A stretch of 51,877 bases of DNA from Methanoregula sp. (GTDB lineage Archaea; Halobacteriota; Methanomicrobia; Methanomicrobiales; Methanospirillaceae): contig NZ_PMZU01000038.1 of assembly GCF_003170075.1 (NCBI RefSeq), forward strand, positions 1 to 51,877. Direction: 5' to 3'. The notes under the pieces are model-generated. The model made no database searches. It saw only the letters and a program-made list of their open reading frames with translations, and was not told where the DNA came from. The position numbers and the translations under genes are program-made. Shown piece after piece: positions 26,678-36,576 of this stretch. Each line of letters begins with the position of its first letter. Positions within the stretch are counted from its first letter, which is position 1.

Positions 26678-27640
26678 ATGATCGTATCTGAAACTGCAGA
26701 CAAGATAAAGAACATGGAGATCCGGGGGGCGGGAAGGATTGCCCGGGCAGTCGCGGAAGCCCTGCGGGACCATGCCCTCACGGTCCGGACCCCGGCGCCG
26801 GCTGCGTTCCGGGAGGAGATGGAGCGTGCCGCATCCACGCTCCTTGCCACACGCCCGACCGCTGTTTCCCTGCCTAATACCGTCCACATTGTCATGGCCG
26901 ATCTCGGGCATGCAAAGACCACGGAAGAGGCCCGGGCCGGCGTGGTTCAACGGGCTGATGAGTTCATCAGGTCATCGCAGCACGCGGTGGAACAGATCGC
27001 ACAGTTCGGCGCGAGTCACATCCGAGACGGCGATACGATCCTCACCCACTGCAACTCGGAGGCCGCGCTCGGGTGTATCATCGAGGCGCACCGGCAGGGT
27101 AAGGAGATCGAGGTCTTTGCAACGGAAGTCCGGCCAAGAAACCAGGGACTCATCACGATTCGGACCTTAAACGATGCGGGCATAAAAACGAATTTCATCG
27201 TGGATTCTGCGGTCAGATCCTTCATCAACGATGTCGATCTCGTGATTGTGGGGGCCGACGCGGTAACAGTGAACGGCGCGGTGGTCAACAAGATCGGGAC
27301 AGCGCAGGTCGCCCACTCCGCCCGCGAGGCCCGGGTAAACATGATAGTCGCTGCTGAGACCTACAAGTTTGCGCCCCGCACGATCCTCGGGGAACTCATC
27401 AGGATCGAAGAGCGGCCCGGAAGCGAGGTGCTGCCCGACGAGATCGCCCGGACGCTTCCCCTTGTGACCGTGAGGAACCCGGCTTTTGATGTGACGCCGG
27501 CAGAGTATGTCGACCTGATCGTTACCGAGAAGGGGGCGATTCCCCCGCAGATGGCCTATGTCATCATCCGGGATTACCTCGGCTGGGGGATCGACGAGTT
27601 CCACACTCCATTCGGGCCGGCGGGTTTCAACTGTGAGTGA
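26678..27640 (+). CDS. Ribose-1,5-bisphosphate isomerase
   Basis: A 320-residue member of the eIF2B-like family that matches archaeal ribose-1,5-bisphosphate isomerase, which makes ribulose 1,5-bisphosphate from the product of AMP phosphorylase for form III RuBisCO. The catalytic cysteine equivalent is Cys125 in THCNSEA and the acid is Asp194 in VIVGADAVT; the N-terminal NMEIRGAGRIARAVAEAL and the EFHTPFGPAGFN end are typical. A TTG nine bases upstream also opens the frame; the ATG used here is more likely. It indicates that the AMP-to-RuBP route operates in this organism. It diverges from the HAD gene. Confidence 0.92.
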   Translation: MIVSETADKIKNMEIRGAGRIARAVAEALRDHALTVRTPAPAAFREEMERAASTLLATRPTAVSLPNTVHIVMADLGHAKTTEEARAGVVQRADEFIRSSQHAVEQIAQFGASHIRDGDTILTHCNSEAALGCIIEAHRQGKEIEVFATEVRPRNQGLITIRTLNDAGIKTNFIVDSAVRSFINDVDLVIVGADAVTVNGAVVNKIGTAQVAHSAREARVNMIVAAETYKFAPRTILGELIRIEERPGSEVLPDEIARTLPLVTVRNPAFDVTPAEYVDLIVTEKGAIPPQMAYVIIRDYLGWGIDEFHTPFGPAGFNCE

Positions 27641-27780
27641 GGACATTATTTCCGGTCGTCCTGCCATAGCAGGCCGATGTGTTTATTGATGGAAAGTAAG
27701 AGAAAGAATACCGGACGATCCGGGTGAACCGGCATCCCCGGAAAAAAAGAAGAATGCATCGGATCAACAGGGGAAGTGCG

Positions 27781-28599
27781 ATGGAGATACCCTTTACCAA
27801 ACTGCACGGGAACGGCAACGATTTCGTGCTCATTGATGAGTATGAGAAGATGGTCATCCCCGATGACATGAAGGCGCATTTTGCTGCCCTCTACTGCGAC
27901 CGGAGGTTCGGGATCGGGGCTGACGGTATCCTGTACCTCTCGAAGTCCGCAACCTCTAGTATTAGGATGCGTATCTTCCAGCCAGATGAAAGTGAGGCCG
28001 AGATGTGTGGCAACGGGATCCGGTGCCTTGCCAAGTACGCGTTCGATGCCGGGTACATCGGGGAGACCTGCACGGTCGAAACGCCCGCCGGGGAAGTCGG
28101 TGTGGCCCTTGCATATGCCAATGAAGATTTTACCGCGACCATCCGTATGCCCACGCCGAAATTCGAACGACGGGATATCCCGGCCACGGGTGACGGGGAA
28201 TACCGGGAGCGTATCGGGGAGTTCGATGTCTATGCCGCAAATACCGGCGTCCCCCACGCGGTGATCCTTGTCGATGCGGTTGACAGTATCGACATCACCG
28301 CGGCCGCCCCGCCGATCCGCCATCATGCCAGTTTCCTGAACGGCGCAAACGTGAATTTCGTGCAAAAGACCGGCGATGATTCTATCCGGGTGCGGACGTT
28401 CGAGCGCGGTGTCGAAGAAGAGACGCTCTCCTGCGGGACCGGTGCGACAGCCTGTGCGGTGATCGTGCGCAAACTCGGCTACATGGGCGATATCGTCCAT
28501 GTTGAGACCCAGGGGGGCCCGCTCACCATTCACTTCAACGATGGCGTGAAGATGGAAGGCCCGGCCGTCACGGTTTTTTCCGGCGTTATCTCTTATTAA
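27781..28599 (+). CDS. dapF: Diaminopimelate epimerase
   Basis: A 272-residue diaminopimelate epimerase, interconverting LL- and meso-diaminopimelate in lysine synthesis. The two catalytic cysteines are in the expected motifs: Cys76 in AEMCGNGIRC and Cys218 in LSCGTGATAC. The N-terminus FTKLHGNGNDFVLID is conserved. An in-frame ATG at 27724 would add 19 basic residues that do not look like the family, so the start here is preferred; an AGGGGA stretch precedes it. It lies 140 bases downstream of the isomerase gene. Confidence 0.97.
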   Translation: MEIPFTKLHGNGNDFVLIDEYEKMVIPDDMKAHFAALYCDRRFGIGADGILYLSKSATSSIRMRIFQPDESEAEMCGNGIRCLAKYAFDAGYIGETCTVETPAGEVGVALAYANEDFTATIRMPTPKFERRDIPATGDGEYRERIGEFDVYAANTGVPHAVILVDAVDSIDITAAAPPIRHHASFLNGANVNFVQKTGDDSIRVRTFERGVEEETLSCGTGATACAVIVRKLGYMGDIVHVETQGGPLTIHFNDGVKMEGPAVTVFSGVISY

Positions 28600-28628
28600 T
28601 CTCTTTTTGTGGCCCTGTTCTTTAGCAC

Positions 28629-29789
28629 TTAGTGGAATCCTGCGAGGGTCGCCTGCCGGGCCGCGCCGGAAAATGCCAGGTGGGGCAGCGCCCGTTTCAG
28701 GCAGGAACCTGGGACGCCAAGATCCCGGGGCGTCCGGATCGTACGGTGTTCCCGGGCCTGGATGATGGCACGAGCGGTGACCGTCCCGATGCCGGGGACA
28801 TGGACGAGATCGGCAAACGATGCAACGTTCGGATCGACCGGTTCCCGGCCCCGGGCAAGGAGGGCTTTGGGGTCATCGTTCTGGAGCGTGCCACAATCTT
28901 CGAGCAGGGGCAGCAGTTCCGTCCTGTTAAAACCGTACTCCCGGATGAGATAGTCCATCTGGTACCAGCGGCGCGAGCGCCAGGCCGGTGTGCTTTCCCG
29001 GGAGGCCAGCCGGGTTTTTGGGAGCGCCTTAAATGCTGAGTAATAGATCCGTGAGGGAAGCATCTGTTCGTAGAGCGCAGTGACACAATTGAAGATCTCC
29101 CTATCGGTTTCTCCTGCCGCACCGATCACGAGCTGCGTTGTATGATGTCCGGGCGCCGCCTCGGCGATCCAGCCGAGTCGTTTTATGATATCGCCGGCAT
29201 AGTCCTTTATCCCGGAGAGGGCCCGGAGCCGGCTCTCTCCGGTCGTCTCGACATTGAGGCTTATCCTGTCTGCAAGTTGTGCAGCCTCATTGATGTCAGG
29301 CCGTTGTGCCCCGGGCAGGATCTTGAGATGAAGGTACCCTGCATACCCTTCGTTTCTGAGGATCCGGGCGGTCTCAATAAGTTCGCTCATCACGTCATCG
29401 GTGTCATACGGAATACCTGAACTGAGAAAGAGGCCCCCGACAAGGTTTTTCCGGTACAGTCCAAAGAATGTTTCTGCCAGTTCGCGGGGGGCAAAAGAGA
29501 GTCGTGACCGGTCGACCCGGACAGGACAGTAGGCGCAGTCGTACGAGCAGCTCCCGTGAAGGAGCACCTTGAGCATCCGGTTGCAGCCGCTCGCGTTCTG
29601 GTTGTACGTGATGCAGGCACTTGAGGTGAGCATCTGCATACACTCCCCCGGCATACAGACATCGTACTGGCTACCGGAGGTCAGTTTTGCCAGTTTTTCC
29701 CCGCACCCGGGCATGTATGCCCGTTTGACAGACGCGGGATTTAAAGAGGCGGCAGGCGAGGAGTGAAAGTGACTGGTATCCCCGGGCAT
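28629..29789 (-). CDS. Radical SAM protein with C-terminal helix-hairpin-helix (putative DNA modification/repair family)
   Basis: A 386-residue protein. The radical SAM motif is CSYDCAYCP (CxxxCxxC), preceded by an N-terminal Cys-rich stretch. The C-terminal region has a helix-hairpin-helix DNA-binding motif, FADLVHVPGIGTVTARAII. This combination matches a family annotated as putative DNA modification or repair radical SAM protein; the reaction has not been established. In many genomes it is paired with a DUF4130-type gene, which is not seen here. It converges on dapF, 29 bases away. Residues 1-30 look poorly conserved, so the start may be internal. Confidence 0.88.
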   Translation of the reverse strand: MPGDTSHFHSSPAASLNPASVKRAYMPGCGEKLAKLTSGSQYDVCMPGECMQMLTSSACITYNQNASGCNRMLKVLLHGSCSYDCAYCPVRVDRSRLSFAPRELAETFFGLYRKNLVGGLFLSSGIPYDTDDVMSELIETARILRNEGYAGYLHLKILPGAQRPDINEAAQLADRISLNVETTGESRLRALSGIKDYAGDIIKRLGWIAEAAPGHHTTQLVIGAAGETDREIFNCVTALYEQMLPSRIYYSAFKALPKTRLASRESTPAWRSRRWYQMDYLIREYGFNRTELLPLLEDCGTLQNDDPKALLARGREPVDPNVASFADLVHVPGIGTVTARAIIQAREHRTIRTPRDLGVPGSCLKRALPHLAFSGAARQATLAGFH

Positions 29790-29856
29790 CCGTTCAGTTC
29801 AGGGAATCAGTCCGGCATTTTGCAGGCATCCTGGCTGTTTTTATTGCACTCTCCCC

Positions 29857-31941
29857 TCATTTCCCGGACTGTTTCCTTTCAGTGATATCTTCTACAAGAG
29901 CGAGCGTCGAGATGATGCGGCCTTCCCGATCCCTGAGCGGACAGACTGTCAGCGAACCCCAGATCTCGGAGCCATCCTTCCTGACATAACGCTTTTCCGT
30001 GCGGTACCTGGCAATACCGCCAGAATAGAGTTTTTTGACCTCAACCATATCCTGATCCAGATGCTCAGGGTGGGTTATATCCGCAAACGTTCTAGTCAGC
30101 AGTTCTCCGGCAGTGTACCCCATCATCTCGCAGAACATCCGGTTCACCATGACAAACCGGTAGTCCTTGCCTACTATCGCCATACCGAGTGGGCCGTCCT
30201 CAAATATTCTCCGGAACCGGTCCTCACTTTCCAGGAGTGCCTCGGATGTGAGTTTCTGCTCAGTCATATCGATCCCGATGCCCCGTATACCCGTGATCGC
30301 GGCATTGTTGATCACCGGTGTGACATACACCTTTATCGGGAACGTGCTCCCGTCACTGCGTATGGCGCTGTATTCAATGGTGGTGGGGAACTGGTCCGGC
30401 GGGTTTGACACTGACTGCGCAACGAGGGCTGATACCATTGGCTGATCAGCTGGGCTTATCATCTGCCCTATCGAGAGTCCGCGTTCAAAGTCGGCCGGGA
30501 TATACCGATACATCGCAAAACTGCCCCGGTTGGCAAAGATCAGATGACCGGAAAGATCGCACTCCCAGACAGACTGGGGCAGGAGATCCGCCAACTCACG
30601 GAATTTTCTTTCGCTTTCCACGAGATGCGTCTCTGCCGCCTTTCTTATCGTAATATCCTCGACAATAGAGATCGTTGAAGTGACCCGGTTTTCCCGGTCC
30701 CGGATGGGGGTGACGGTGATCGATACCCATATGGCAGTACCGTCTTTTCGCAAGTACCGTTTTTCATCATGGGCAAGGGAGATGTTTCCGGTGTAGAGTT
30801 TGTGCAGGTTCTCCAGGGCCTGGCTGATGTCTTCGGGATGCGTCACATCCTCCAATGATTTTCCCAGCAGTTCTTCTGCGGTGTAGCTGAGCATATCGCA
30901 GAATCTCCGGTTGACGAGGGTGAACCGGTGCTCCGGATCGATGATCGTCATGCCAAGCGGGCCGTCCTCAAAGGTCCGCCGGAATCGCTGTTCGCTTTCC
31001 ATGAGCGCATCCTCTGCCTGTTTGCGCCGGGTAATATCACGCGAGACCCCGAAAACCGACCGGATGCCTCCCAGTCCATCGGGGATCGGCACAAGTACGT
31101 GGTCGAACCACCGCATCTCCCCGTTCACCGGGATCGGTCCCTCGCTATGGGAGGGAATGCCGGTGATAAAGGCCTGCTCCAGTATTTTCTCCTGCCGGTG
31201 CGCCAGTTCGGGCGGAAAGAGGTGCGCCCATCCATTCCCTGTTATCTCCCCAGGAATTTTCCCGAAGATCCCTGCGGCATAGCTGTTGATGTACTCGACC
31301 TGGTTGTCCCGGCCGATCATGAAGATCAGGTCGCTCGACGCTTCGGCAAGCACGCGGTACCGCTCCTCGCTCTCCCGCAGCAGCTCGTCCGCCCGCTTTT
31401 TCTCGGTAATATCTTCGAGGATGACCGAGACGCCTTTCTGCCCGTTGTCAAGGGCCGTCGGGGCGATTCGGCAGAAGAAGATGATCTCATGGTTTGCGGG
31501 GGCGAGTTCACCGCTCCACTCGGTGCCGTTGAGCCCCTCTTTCACCCGCTCCAGAAAACCGGCGAAAAGATCGTCAAATGCCGTCACCATTGGGGTGTAT
31601 TCAATATTTTTTCCGATCAGGTCATCGGCCGGTGTGGCAAGAAAGTGTGCAAACGTCTCGTTTACAAAAACGATCCTCAGGCTGCTGTCCAGCTGCATGA
31701 TGAACTCGGAGGAGATCGAGAGCACCGCAGAGATCGGGACGCGATGCGCGAGTGCATAAATCTTGGCCATGCCAAAATGACGCATCTCCACCTGCCCGGA
31801 GATAAGTAGTTTGTCGAGGTATCTTCCTGCGGTGTTCCGGTTGATATGGATCTCGCGGACAATGTCGGTGATATTCAGGCCCTGCGGATTTTTCGCCAGG
31901 ACGTCCTTGATCTGTGCGGTGATCTCCCGGCTTAGAATCAT
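29857..31941 (-). CDS. HTH/multi-PAS sensor protein without kinase domain
   Basis: A 694-residue cytoplasmic protein. Residues 1-70 form a winged-helix DNA-binding domain (LNITDIVREIHINRNTAGRY). Five PAS domains follow, beginning near residues 75, 200, 320, 440 and 565; the third and fifth share almost the same start (EDGPLGM). It ends with ITERKQSGK just after the last PAS, and no histidine kinase, GGDEF or other output domain is present. The simplest reading is a one-component regulator that senses small molecules or redox state. Such architectures are common in Methanomicrobiales. A TATA-like ATTATATC (about 31966-31975, minus strand) fits a nearly leaderless transcript. Confidence 0.88.
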   Translation of the reverse strand: MILSREITAQIKDVLAKNPQGLNITDIVREIHINRNTAGRYLDKLLISGQVEMRHFGMAKIYALAHRVPISAVLSISSEFIMQLDSSLRIVFVNETFAHFLATPADDLIGKNIEYTPMVTAFDDLFAGFLERVKEGLNGTEWSGELAPANHEIIFFCRIAPTALDNGQKGVSVILEDITEKKRADELLRESEERYRVLAEASSDLIFMIGRDNQVEYINSYAAGIFGKIPGEITGNGWAHLFPPELAHRQEKILEQAFITGIPSHSEGPIPVNGEMRWFDHVLVPIPDGLGGIRSVFGVSRDITRRKQAEDALMESEQRFRRTFEDGPLGMTIIDPEHRFTLVNRRFCDMLSYTAEELLGKSLEDVTHPEDISQALENLHKLYTGNISLAHDEKRYLRKDGTAIWVSITVTPIRDRENRVTSTISIVEDITIRKAAETHLVESERKFRELADLLPQSVWECDLSGHLIFANRGSFAMYRYIPADFERGLSIGQMISPADQPMVSALVAQSVSNPPDQFPTTIEYSAIRSDGSTFPIKVYVTPVINNAAITGIRGIGIDMTEQKLTSEALLESEDRFRRIFEDGPLGMAIVGKDYRFVMVNRMFCEMMGYTAGELLTRTFADITHPEHLDQDMVEVKKLYSGGIARYRTEKRYVRKDGSEIWGSLTVCPLRDREGRIISTLALVEDITERKQSGK

Positions 31942-32041
31942 TAAGAGAGTAATATCGGTTCCATGAGATATAATGGTTCAGCATTTCCCACTTGTCAGGG
32001 CTCAAGTCACGAGTGTTTCCCCCGGATGGGAAATGCAGGCA

Positions 32042-32719
32042 TTATTCTTTTGCCCGGATCCCGTCCTGCACGATCTCAAACTCGAACGAAGCGCCCTCGG
32101 GCCGGGACCGGTGTTTGACGAGCGTTGCCCGCCGCCACCCGGGCGCTTCGAGACGATCCAGCCGGATAATCGCTTTTGAGATGTGTTCGAGTGACATGCC
32201 GCCAAGGCCGGCAAACGTGTTCCTCGTGGTGTCCATGTAGACCTGGTTGGTGACAAGCACCGGGAGTTCGTACCGTTTCGCATACCCGAGGAGCTGAAGT
32301 ATCTGCCGGGTGAGCATCTGCATGGCGTCCCGTCCCTTTTCGAGATCAGTGCGGTAGAGAGCGGTTGCTGAGTCAAGAATGAGCAGCCCGGGCTTGTGCA
32401 GCTTGAGGACCTTGTCCGACTCGGCAATCATGCTGCCCTGCTGCTCGAAGTCGACAGGTTCAAAGAGGAAGAGCCGGTCGGCGAGCGCCTCTGTGTCACT
32501 GCCTGCGACCTGGCGGAACCGCTCGATCGAGAAGCCTTCGGAATCGATATAGATCACCGATCCCCCCGCCCGCAGGCAGGAGACCGCAGCGATCGTGCAG
32601 AGCGTGCTCTTGCCGCTCGCCGGGCCTCCGTAGAACTGGGTGATGGTACGGAGTTCGAGCCCTCCGCCGAGCAGCCGGTCGAGGGCTGCATTTCCGCTGC
32701 TCTGCCGGTCGGTCTTCAT
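32042..32719 (-). CDS. radB: DNA repair and recombination protein RadB
   Basis: A 225-residue RecA-superfamily ATPase matching archaeal RadB, a RadA paralogue that modulates homologous recombination. Walker A is GGPASGKST (31-39) and Walker B is LLILDSATALYR. The segment LLGYAKRYELPVLVTNQVY is typical. It lacks the N-terminal HhH domain of RadA, as expected for RadB. It overlaps the end of larC by four bases (ATGA), so the two genes are probably co-transcribed. Confidence 0.94.
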   Translation of the reverse strand: MKTDRQSSGNAALDRLLGGGLELRTITQFYGGPASGKSTLCTIAAVSCLRAGGSVIYIDSEGFSIERFRQVAGSDTEALADRLFLFEPVDFEQQGSMIAESDKVLKLHKPGLLILDSATALYRTDLEKGRDAMQMLTRQILQLLGYAKRYELPVLVTNQVYMDTTRNTFAGLGGMSLEHISKAIIRLDRLEAPGWRRATLVKHRSRPEGASFEFEIVQDGIRAKE

Positions 32720-33927
32720 TTGTCACCCGGGCCTGCATCCTGCCTTTTTTCCCGTACCTGGTTCCACGCCGCGTCCTCAATGGCGCGGAGCACGTCGCGC
32801 ACCGGCAGATCCAGATCCGCCGCCCAGTCACGTGCGGTATCGAACTCGGCCTTGAGCGTGTAGATGCGTCCGTCCATCCACCCGCACTTCACCGGCAGGC
32901 GTTTTTTGTGCCCGCATATCTCCACATCCACGTCTGCCATCGTTCGTTCAGCGACAAACCGGTGGACCACCGGGATGCACCGGATCCCGAGCGTGCCCAG
33001 TTCGCGGGCCATGAGCCGTGCAAGGGCAGCACTCGTTTCAGGAAGCGAGATAACGGTTACAAGATATCCCGGACGCCCCTTCTTCATGACGATCGGCGTC
33101 GCGCTCGCATCCCGTGCCCCGGCAGCCATGAATCGTGCAAGAGATTCCCCGATTACTTCACCTCTCACGTCATCCACGTTTGTTTCGAGGAGGTCGACCG
33201 TATCCTGCGGCAGCGCACCGGTCGTCTCCACCACCATTGCCCGAAGCACGTTCGGGGAATGGGGTGTGTCCCGGCTCCCGGCCCCGTAGCCAACGGCTGT
33301 GATCGTATACCCGCCGAGATCGGCCTGATTAAGCGAGGAAAATTCCGCAAGCAGGGCGGCACCTGTCGGTGTGCAGAGTTCTCCCTCATTGCTCCCCTGC
33401 ATGGAGGTAAGTCCCGATCCTTTGAGGATCGCCACTGTCGCGGGTGCCGGGACCGGGATGGTGCCATGCGATCCGGTGGCCGTACCTGACCCCAGCGCAA
33501 TCGGTAGCACTGCGATGCCATCGACCCGGAGAGTGGCAAGGGCAGTGCAGGCGCCGATCACGTCTGCGATAGCATCGTCGGCCCCGACTTCGTGGAAGTG
33601 GACATGGGCCCCGTGGACTTCTGTTTCTGCCGCGTTGATCCGCGAAAAAACCCGGCGAGCCGTCGCAAGCACTTCGGGAGGCACAACAGGGCTTGCATCA
33701 TCGAGCCGCTTGAATACCTCGTCAAGCGACCGGTGTACCGGGGTGGCGTGGGTATTCACTTTCGTGGCCCGGATCCCGGCCCGGGTCACGGTTTCAACCG
33801 CTGGTTCCGCGACAACGGCCCGCATCGCGGCAGCGACACGTTCCCGATCGGCCCCGCAGTCGAGCAGGGCAGCTGTGATCATGTCACCGGCTGCGCCGTG
33901 GAACGGGTCAAAAACAAGGACTCGCAT
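32716..33927 (-). CDS. larC: LarC family nickel-pincer cofactor biosynthesis protein
   Basis: A 403-residue protein of the LarC family (DUF111), which inserts nickel, with CTP, into the pincer nucleotide cofactor of lactate racemase-type enzymes. Recognisable segments are the N-terminal FDPFHGAAGDMITAALLD, VHFHEVGADDAIADVIG, and the C-terminal LLETNVDDVRGEVIGE and MKKGRPGYLV. The length is normal for single-frame archaeal LarC. LarB, LarE and LarA are not in the window, so the partner enzyme is unknown. It overlaps radB by four bases and diverges from cdc48, with 42 bases between the two start codons. Confidence 0.92.
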   Translation of the reverse strand: MRVLVFDPFHGAAGDMITAALLDCGADRERVAAAMRAVVAEPAVETVTRAGIRATKVNTHATPVHRSLDEVFKRLDDASPVVPPEVLATARRVFSRINAAETEVHGAHVHFHEVGADDAIADVIGACTALATLRVDGIAVLPIALGSGTATGSHGTIPVPAPATVAILKGSGLTSMQGSNEGELCTPTGAALLAEFSSLNQADLGGYTITAVGYGAGSRDTPHSPNVLRAMVVETTGALPQDTVDLLETNVDDVRGEVIGESLARFMAAGARDASATPIVMKKGRPGYLVTVISLPETSAALARLMARELGTLGIRCIPVVHRFVAERTMADVDVEICGHKKRLPVKCGWMDGRIYTLKAEFDTARDWAADLDLPVRDVLRAIEDAAWNQVREKRQDAGPGDK

Positions 33928-33936
33928 TTACAGTAC

Positions 33937-33944
33937 TTATAAAT
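33937..33944 (+). promoter_or_regulatory. Putative TATA box for cdc48
   Basis: TTATAAAT lies about 30 bases upstream of the ATG at 33970 and 15 bases upstream of the alternative ATG at 33955. With initiation about 25 bases downstream of the box, the transcript would start around 33965, excluding 33955 and giving an almost leaderless mRNA for 33970. Confidence 0.55.
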
Positions 33945-33969
33945 CCCTGCGTATATGACCTTTAAGGTA

Positions 33970-36387
33970 ATGCCTGAAGCGCAACTGAAGGTCGATTCCG
34001 CGTATCCCGGTGACCAAGGCGGGGGAAAAGCGCGACTCGATCCTGAAACCATGCTCCTTCTGAAAATTTCACCAGGGGATCTCGTGGTAATCGAGGGGAA
34101 ACGCCGGACCGTGGCAAAAGTCTGGCGATCCCTTGTCGAGGACTGGAACCAGCGCAAGATCCGGATCGACAATTTTACCCGGATCAATGCCGGTGTGAGC
34201 ATCGGGGACACCGTCAAGATATCGACGCTCTCTGAGGAGATCGAGGCAAAAAGGGTCGTGCTCGCTCCCCCAGAAGACCTCCCCAAGAAAATACCGATTG
34301 CCAATAACCCGCATGTGATTAACGGCCTCCTGGATTTCCCGGTCGTAAAAAACGATTCGATCCCGATCATGCTGGGCCTGCCGTTTGTCCAGCCGCAGAT
34401 CGTCGCGTTCAAGGTCGTCGAGATCGAGCCTGAGGAAGCTGTCATCATCACCAAGAATACTTCCATCGAGTTCTCCGACAAGCCGGCCGCTGGATTCGAA
34501 GGGGTCAAACGGTTCAGTTACGAGGATATCGGGGGATTAAAGGACGAGCTCCAGCGTCTCCGCGAGACGATCGAGCTGCCCCTCCGGCACCCGGAGCTCT
34601 TCCAGAAACTGGGGATCGAGCCGCCCAAGGGTGTGCTGCTCTACGGTCCGCCGGGGACAGGCAAGACGCTGATTGCAAAGGCGGTGGCAAGTGAGAGTGG
34701 TGCGCATTTCATCTCGATCGCCGGCCCAGAGGTAATCTCGAAATATTATGGCGAGAGCGAGCAGCGTCTCCGTGAGGTCTTTGAAGAGGCGCGGGAGAAC
34801 GCCCCCTCGATCATCTTCATTGATGAACTGGATTCCATTGCACCCAGAAGAGAAGATGTAACCGGCGAGGTTGAGCGCCGGGTCGTCGCCCAGCTCCTGA
34901 CGATGATGGACGGTCTCGAAGAACGCGGGCAGGTTGTCGTTATTGGTGCCACGAACCGTGTCGATGCGATCGATGCGGCCCTGCGCCGGCCCGGACGCTT
35001 CGACCGTGAGATCGAGATCGGTGTGCCCGGAGAACCGGATCGGATCGATATCCTGAAGATCCACACCCGGGGTATGCCGCTTGCCGAGGACGTAAACATT
35101 GCCACTCTCGCCCAGCAGACCCATGGGTTTGTCGGCGCCGACCTTGCTGCGCTTGCCCGGGAGGCGGCGATCCGTGCCCTGCGCCGGTACATGCCCGATC
35201 TCGATCTTGAGAAGGAGGAGATAGACCAGGAAACGCTCGATAAGCTCCGTGTGCTCGCAAGCGACTTCCGGAGCGCCCAGCGGGACGTGGGTCCGAGTGC
35301 GATGCGCGAAGTAATGCTCGAAGTCTCGCATGTAAAGTGGGAAGCGGTCGGCGGGCTTGACACGGCAAAGACCGAAGTCCGCGAGGCAGTCGAGTACCCC
35401 TTAACCCACCATGACCGGTTCGACGAGCTCGGGATTGTGCCGCCCCGGGGCGTGCTGCTCTATGGTCCACCCGGGACGGGCAAGACGCTGATCGCAAAGG
35501 CTGTCGCAAGCGAGAGCGGCGCCAATTTCATCCCGGTACGGGGGCCGCAGCTCCTCTCTAAGTGGGTGGGCGAAAGCGAACGGGCGGTACGCGAGATCTT
35601 CAAGAAGGCCCGTCAGGTATCTCCCTCGATCATCTTCTTTGACGAGATCGATGCGCTAGCCCCGGCACGGGGGACCTCAAGCGACTCCCATGTGATCGAT
35701 AATGTGCTCAACCAGATCTTAACCGAGATGGACGGCCTTGAGGAACTTAAGGACGTCGTGATCATGGGCGCGACCAACCGGCCGGATATCGTCGACCCGG
35801 CACTTCTCCGGGCCGGGCGTTTCGACCGGCTCGTCTACATCGGTGAGCCTACGTTAGAGGATCGCAGGAAGATCATCGGCATCCACACGCAGTTCATGCC
35901 TCTCGAAGGTTCGGCGCTCGAAGAGATTGTCGGCCTGACCGAAGGGTACAATGAGGACGCGCTCAGCGAACTGGTTGAGAAATTGGGGAAGGATGCAAAA
36001 ATTACTGCGGACACCGTAAAAGCGGCCATCATGCCGGCGGAAGATGCGGGTGCAGGGATCTCTAAAGGAGCAAGGCGGCGGAGGCTGGTCGACTTAATGT
36101 GCGAGAAGAACCTCACGTTCGAAGACCCGGTCCGGGACAAGGACCTTGCGGACCTTGCCCTGATAACCGAGGGATTCGTGGGTGCAGATCTCGAAGCGCT
36201 CTGCCGGGAGGCCGGGATGTTTGCGTTGCGGGATGGCGCAACGACGGTGACCCCGCAGCACTTTTCAGACGCCCAGAAAAAGGTTCACCCGACCATGAAC
36301 GACAACCTGCGGGACTATTACGGCAAGATCCAGCAGCATTTCAAGGGCGGGCTCCCAAAGAAGGTCCAGCCGCCGGAATACCAGTAG
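33970..36387 (+). CDS. cdc48: CDC48/VAT-type AAA+ ATPase
   Basis: An 805-residue Cdc48/p97 homologue that unfolds proteins for degradation or disassembly. Residues 1-90 form the N-terminal double-psi barrel ([19 protein letters not shown]), followed by the second N subdomain. D1 has Walker A GPPGTGKT at 226-233 and [13 protein letters not shown]2 has Walker A at 499-506 and [12 protein letters not shown]. The D2 lid carries an insertion of about 60 residues (roughly 655-723), including [12 protein letters not shown], so that two TEG motifs occur instead of one. The C-terminus (PPEYQ) has no HbYX proteasome motif. The ATG at 33955 is less likely given the TATA box. A VatN-like gene lies 190 bases downstream. 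Confidence 0.96.
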   Translation: MPEAQLKVDSAYPGDQGGGKARLDPETMLLLKISPGDLVVIEGKRRTVAKVWRSLVEDWNQRKIRIDNFTRINAGVSIGDTVKISTLSEEIEAKRVVLAPPEDLPKKIPIANNPHVINGLLDFPVVKNDSIPIMLGLPFVQPQIVAFKVVEIEPEEAVIITKNTSIEFSDKPAAGFEGVKRFSYEDIGGLKDELQRLRETIELPLRHPELFQKLGIEPPKGVLLYGPPGTGKTLIAKAVASESGAHFISIAGPEVISKYYGESEQRLREVFEEARENAPSIIFIDELDSIAPRREDVTGEVERRVVAQLLTMMDGLEERGQVVVIGATNRVDAIDAALRRPGRFDREIEIGVPGEPDRIDILKIHTRGMPLAEDVNIATLAQQTHGFVGADLAALAREAAIRALRRYMPDLDLEKEEIDQETLDKLRVLASDFRSAQRDVGPSAMREVMLEVSHVKWEAVGGLDTAKTEVREAVEYPLTHHDRFDELGIVPPRGVLLYGPPGTGKTLIAKAVASESGANFIPVRGPQLLSKWVGESERAVREIFKKARQVSPSIIFFDEIDALAPARGTSSDSHVIDNVLNQILTEMDGLEELKDVVIMGATNRPDIVDPALLRAGRFDRLVYIGEPTLEDRRKIIGIHTQFMPLEGSALEEIVGLTEGYNEDALSELVEKLGKDAKITADTVKAAIMPAEDAGAGISKGARRRRLVDLMCEKNLTFEDPVRDKDLADLALITEGFVGADLEALCREAGMFALRDGATTVTPQHFSDAQKKVHPTMNDNLRDYYGKIQQHFKGGLPKKVQPPEYQ

Positions 36388-36544
36388 TTTCAATAATTTT
36401 CCGCCCTTTTTCGATCAGTGCAGCCCTGTGTCCTTGTGTCCCGGAAAATATTCCGTTGCCAAAAATTCCGGGAAAATGCCGTGTTCTGGAGACCTCCAAA
36501 AGAAAAATAAGGCAGGGAACATATACGAAACCAGAAATCAGGAA

Positions 36545-36553
36545 GTTATATAC
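36545..36553 (+). promoter_or_regulatory. Putative TATA box for the VatN/H1-tail gene
   Basis: GTTATATAC lies 24-32 bases upstream of the ATG at 36577, the spacing expected for a leaderless archaeal transcript. It indicates that this gene has its own promoter and is not only read through from cdc48. Confidence 0.5.
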
Positions 36554-36576
36554 CTGTTCATGACGGTTAATCCACT

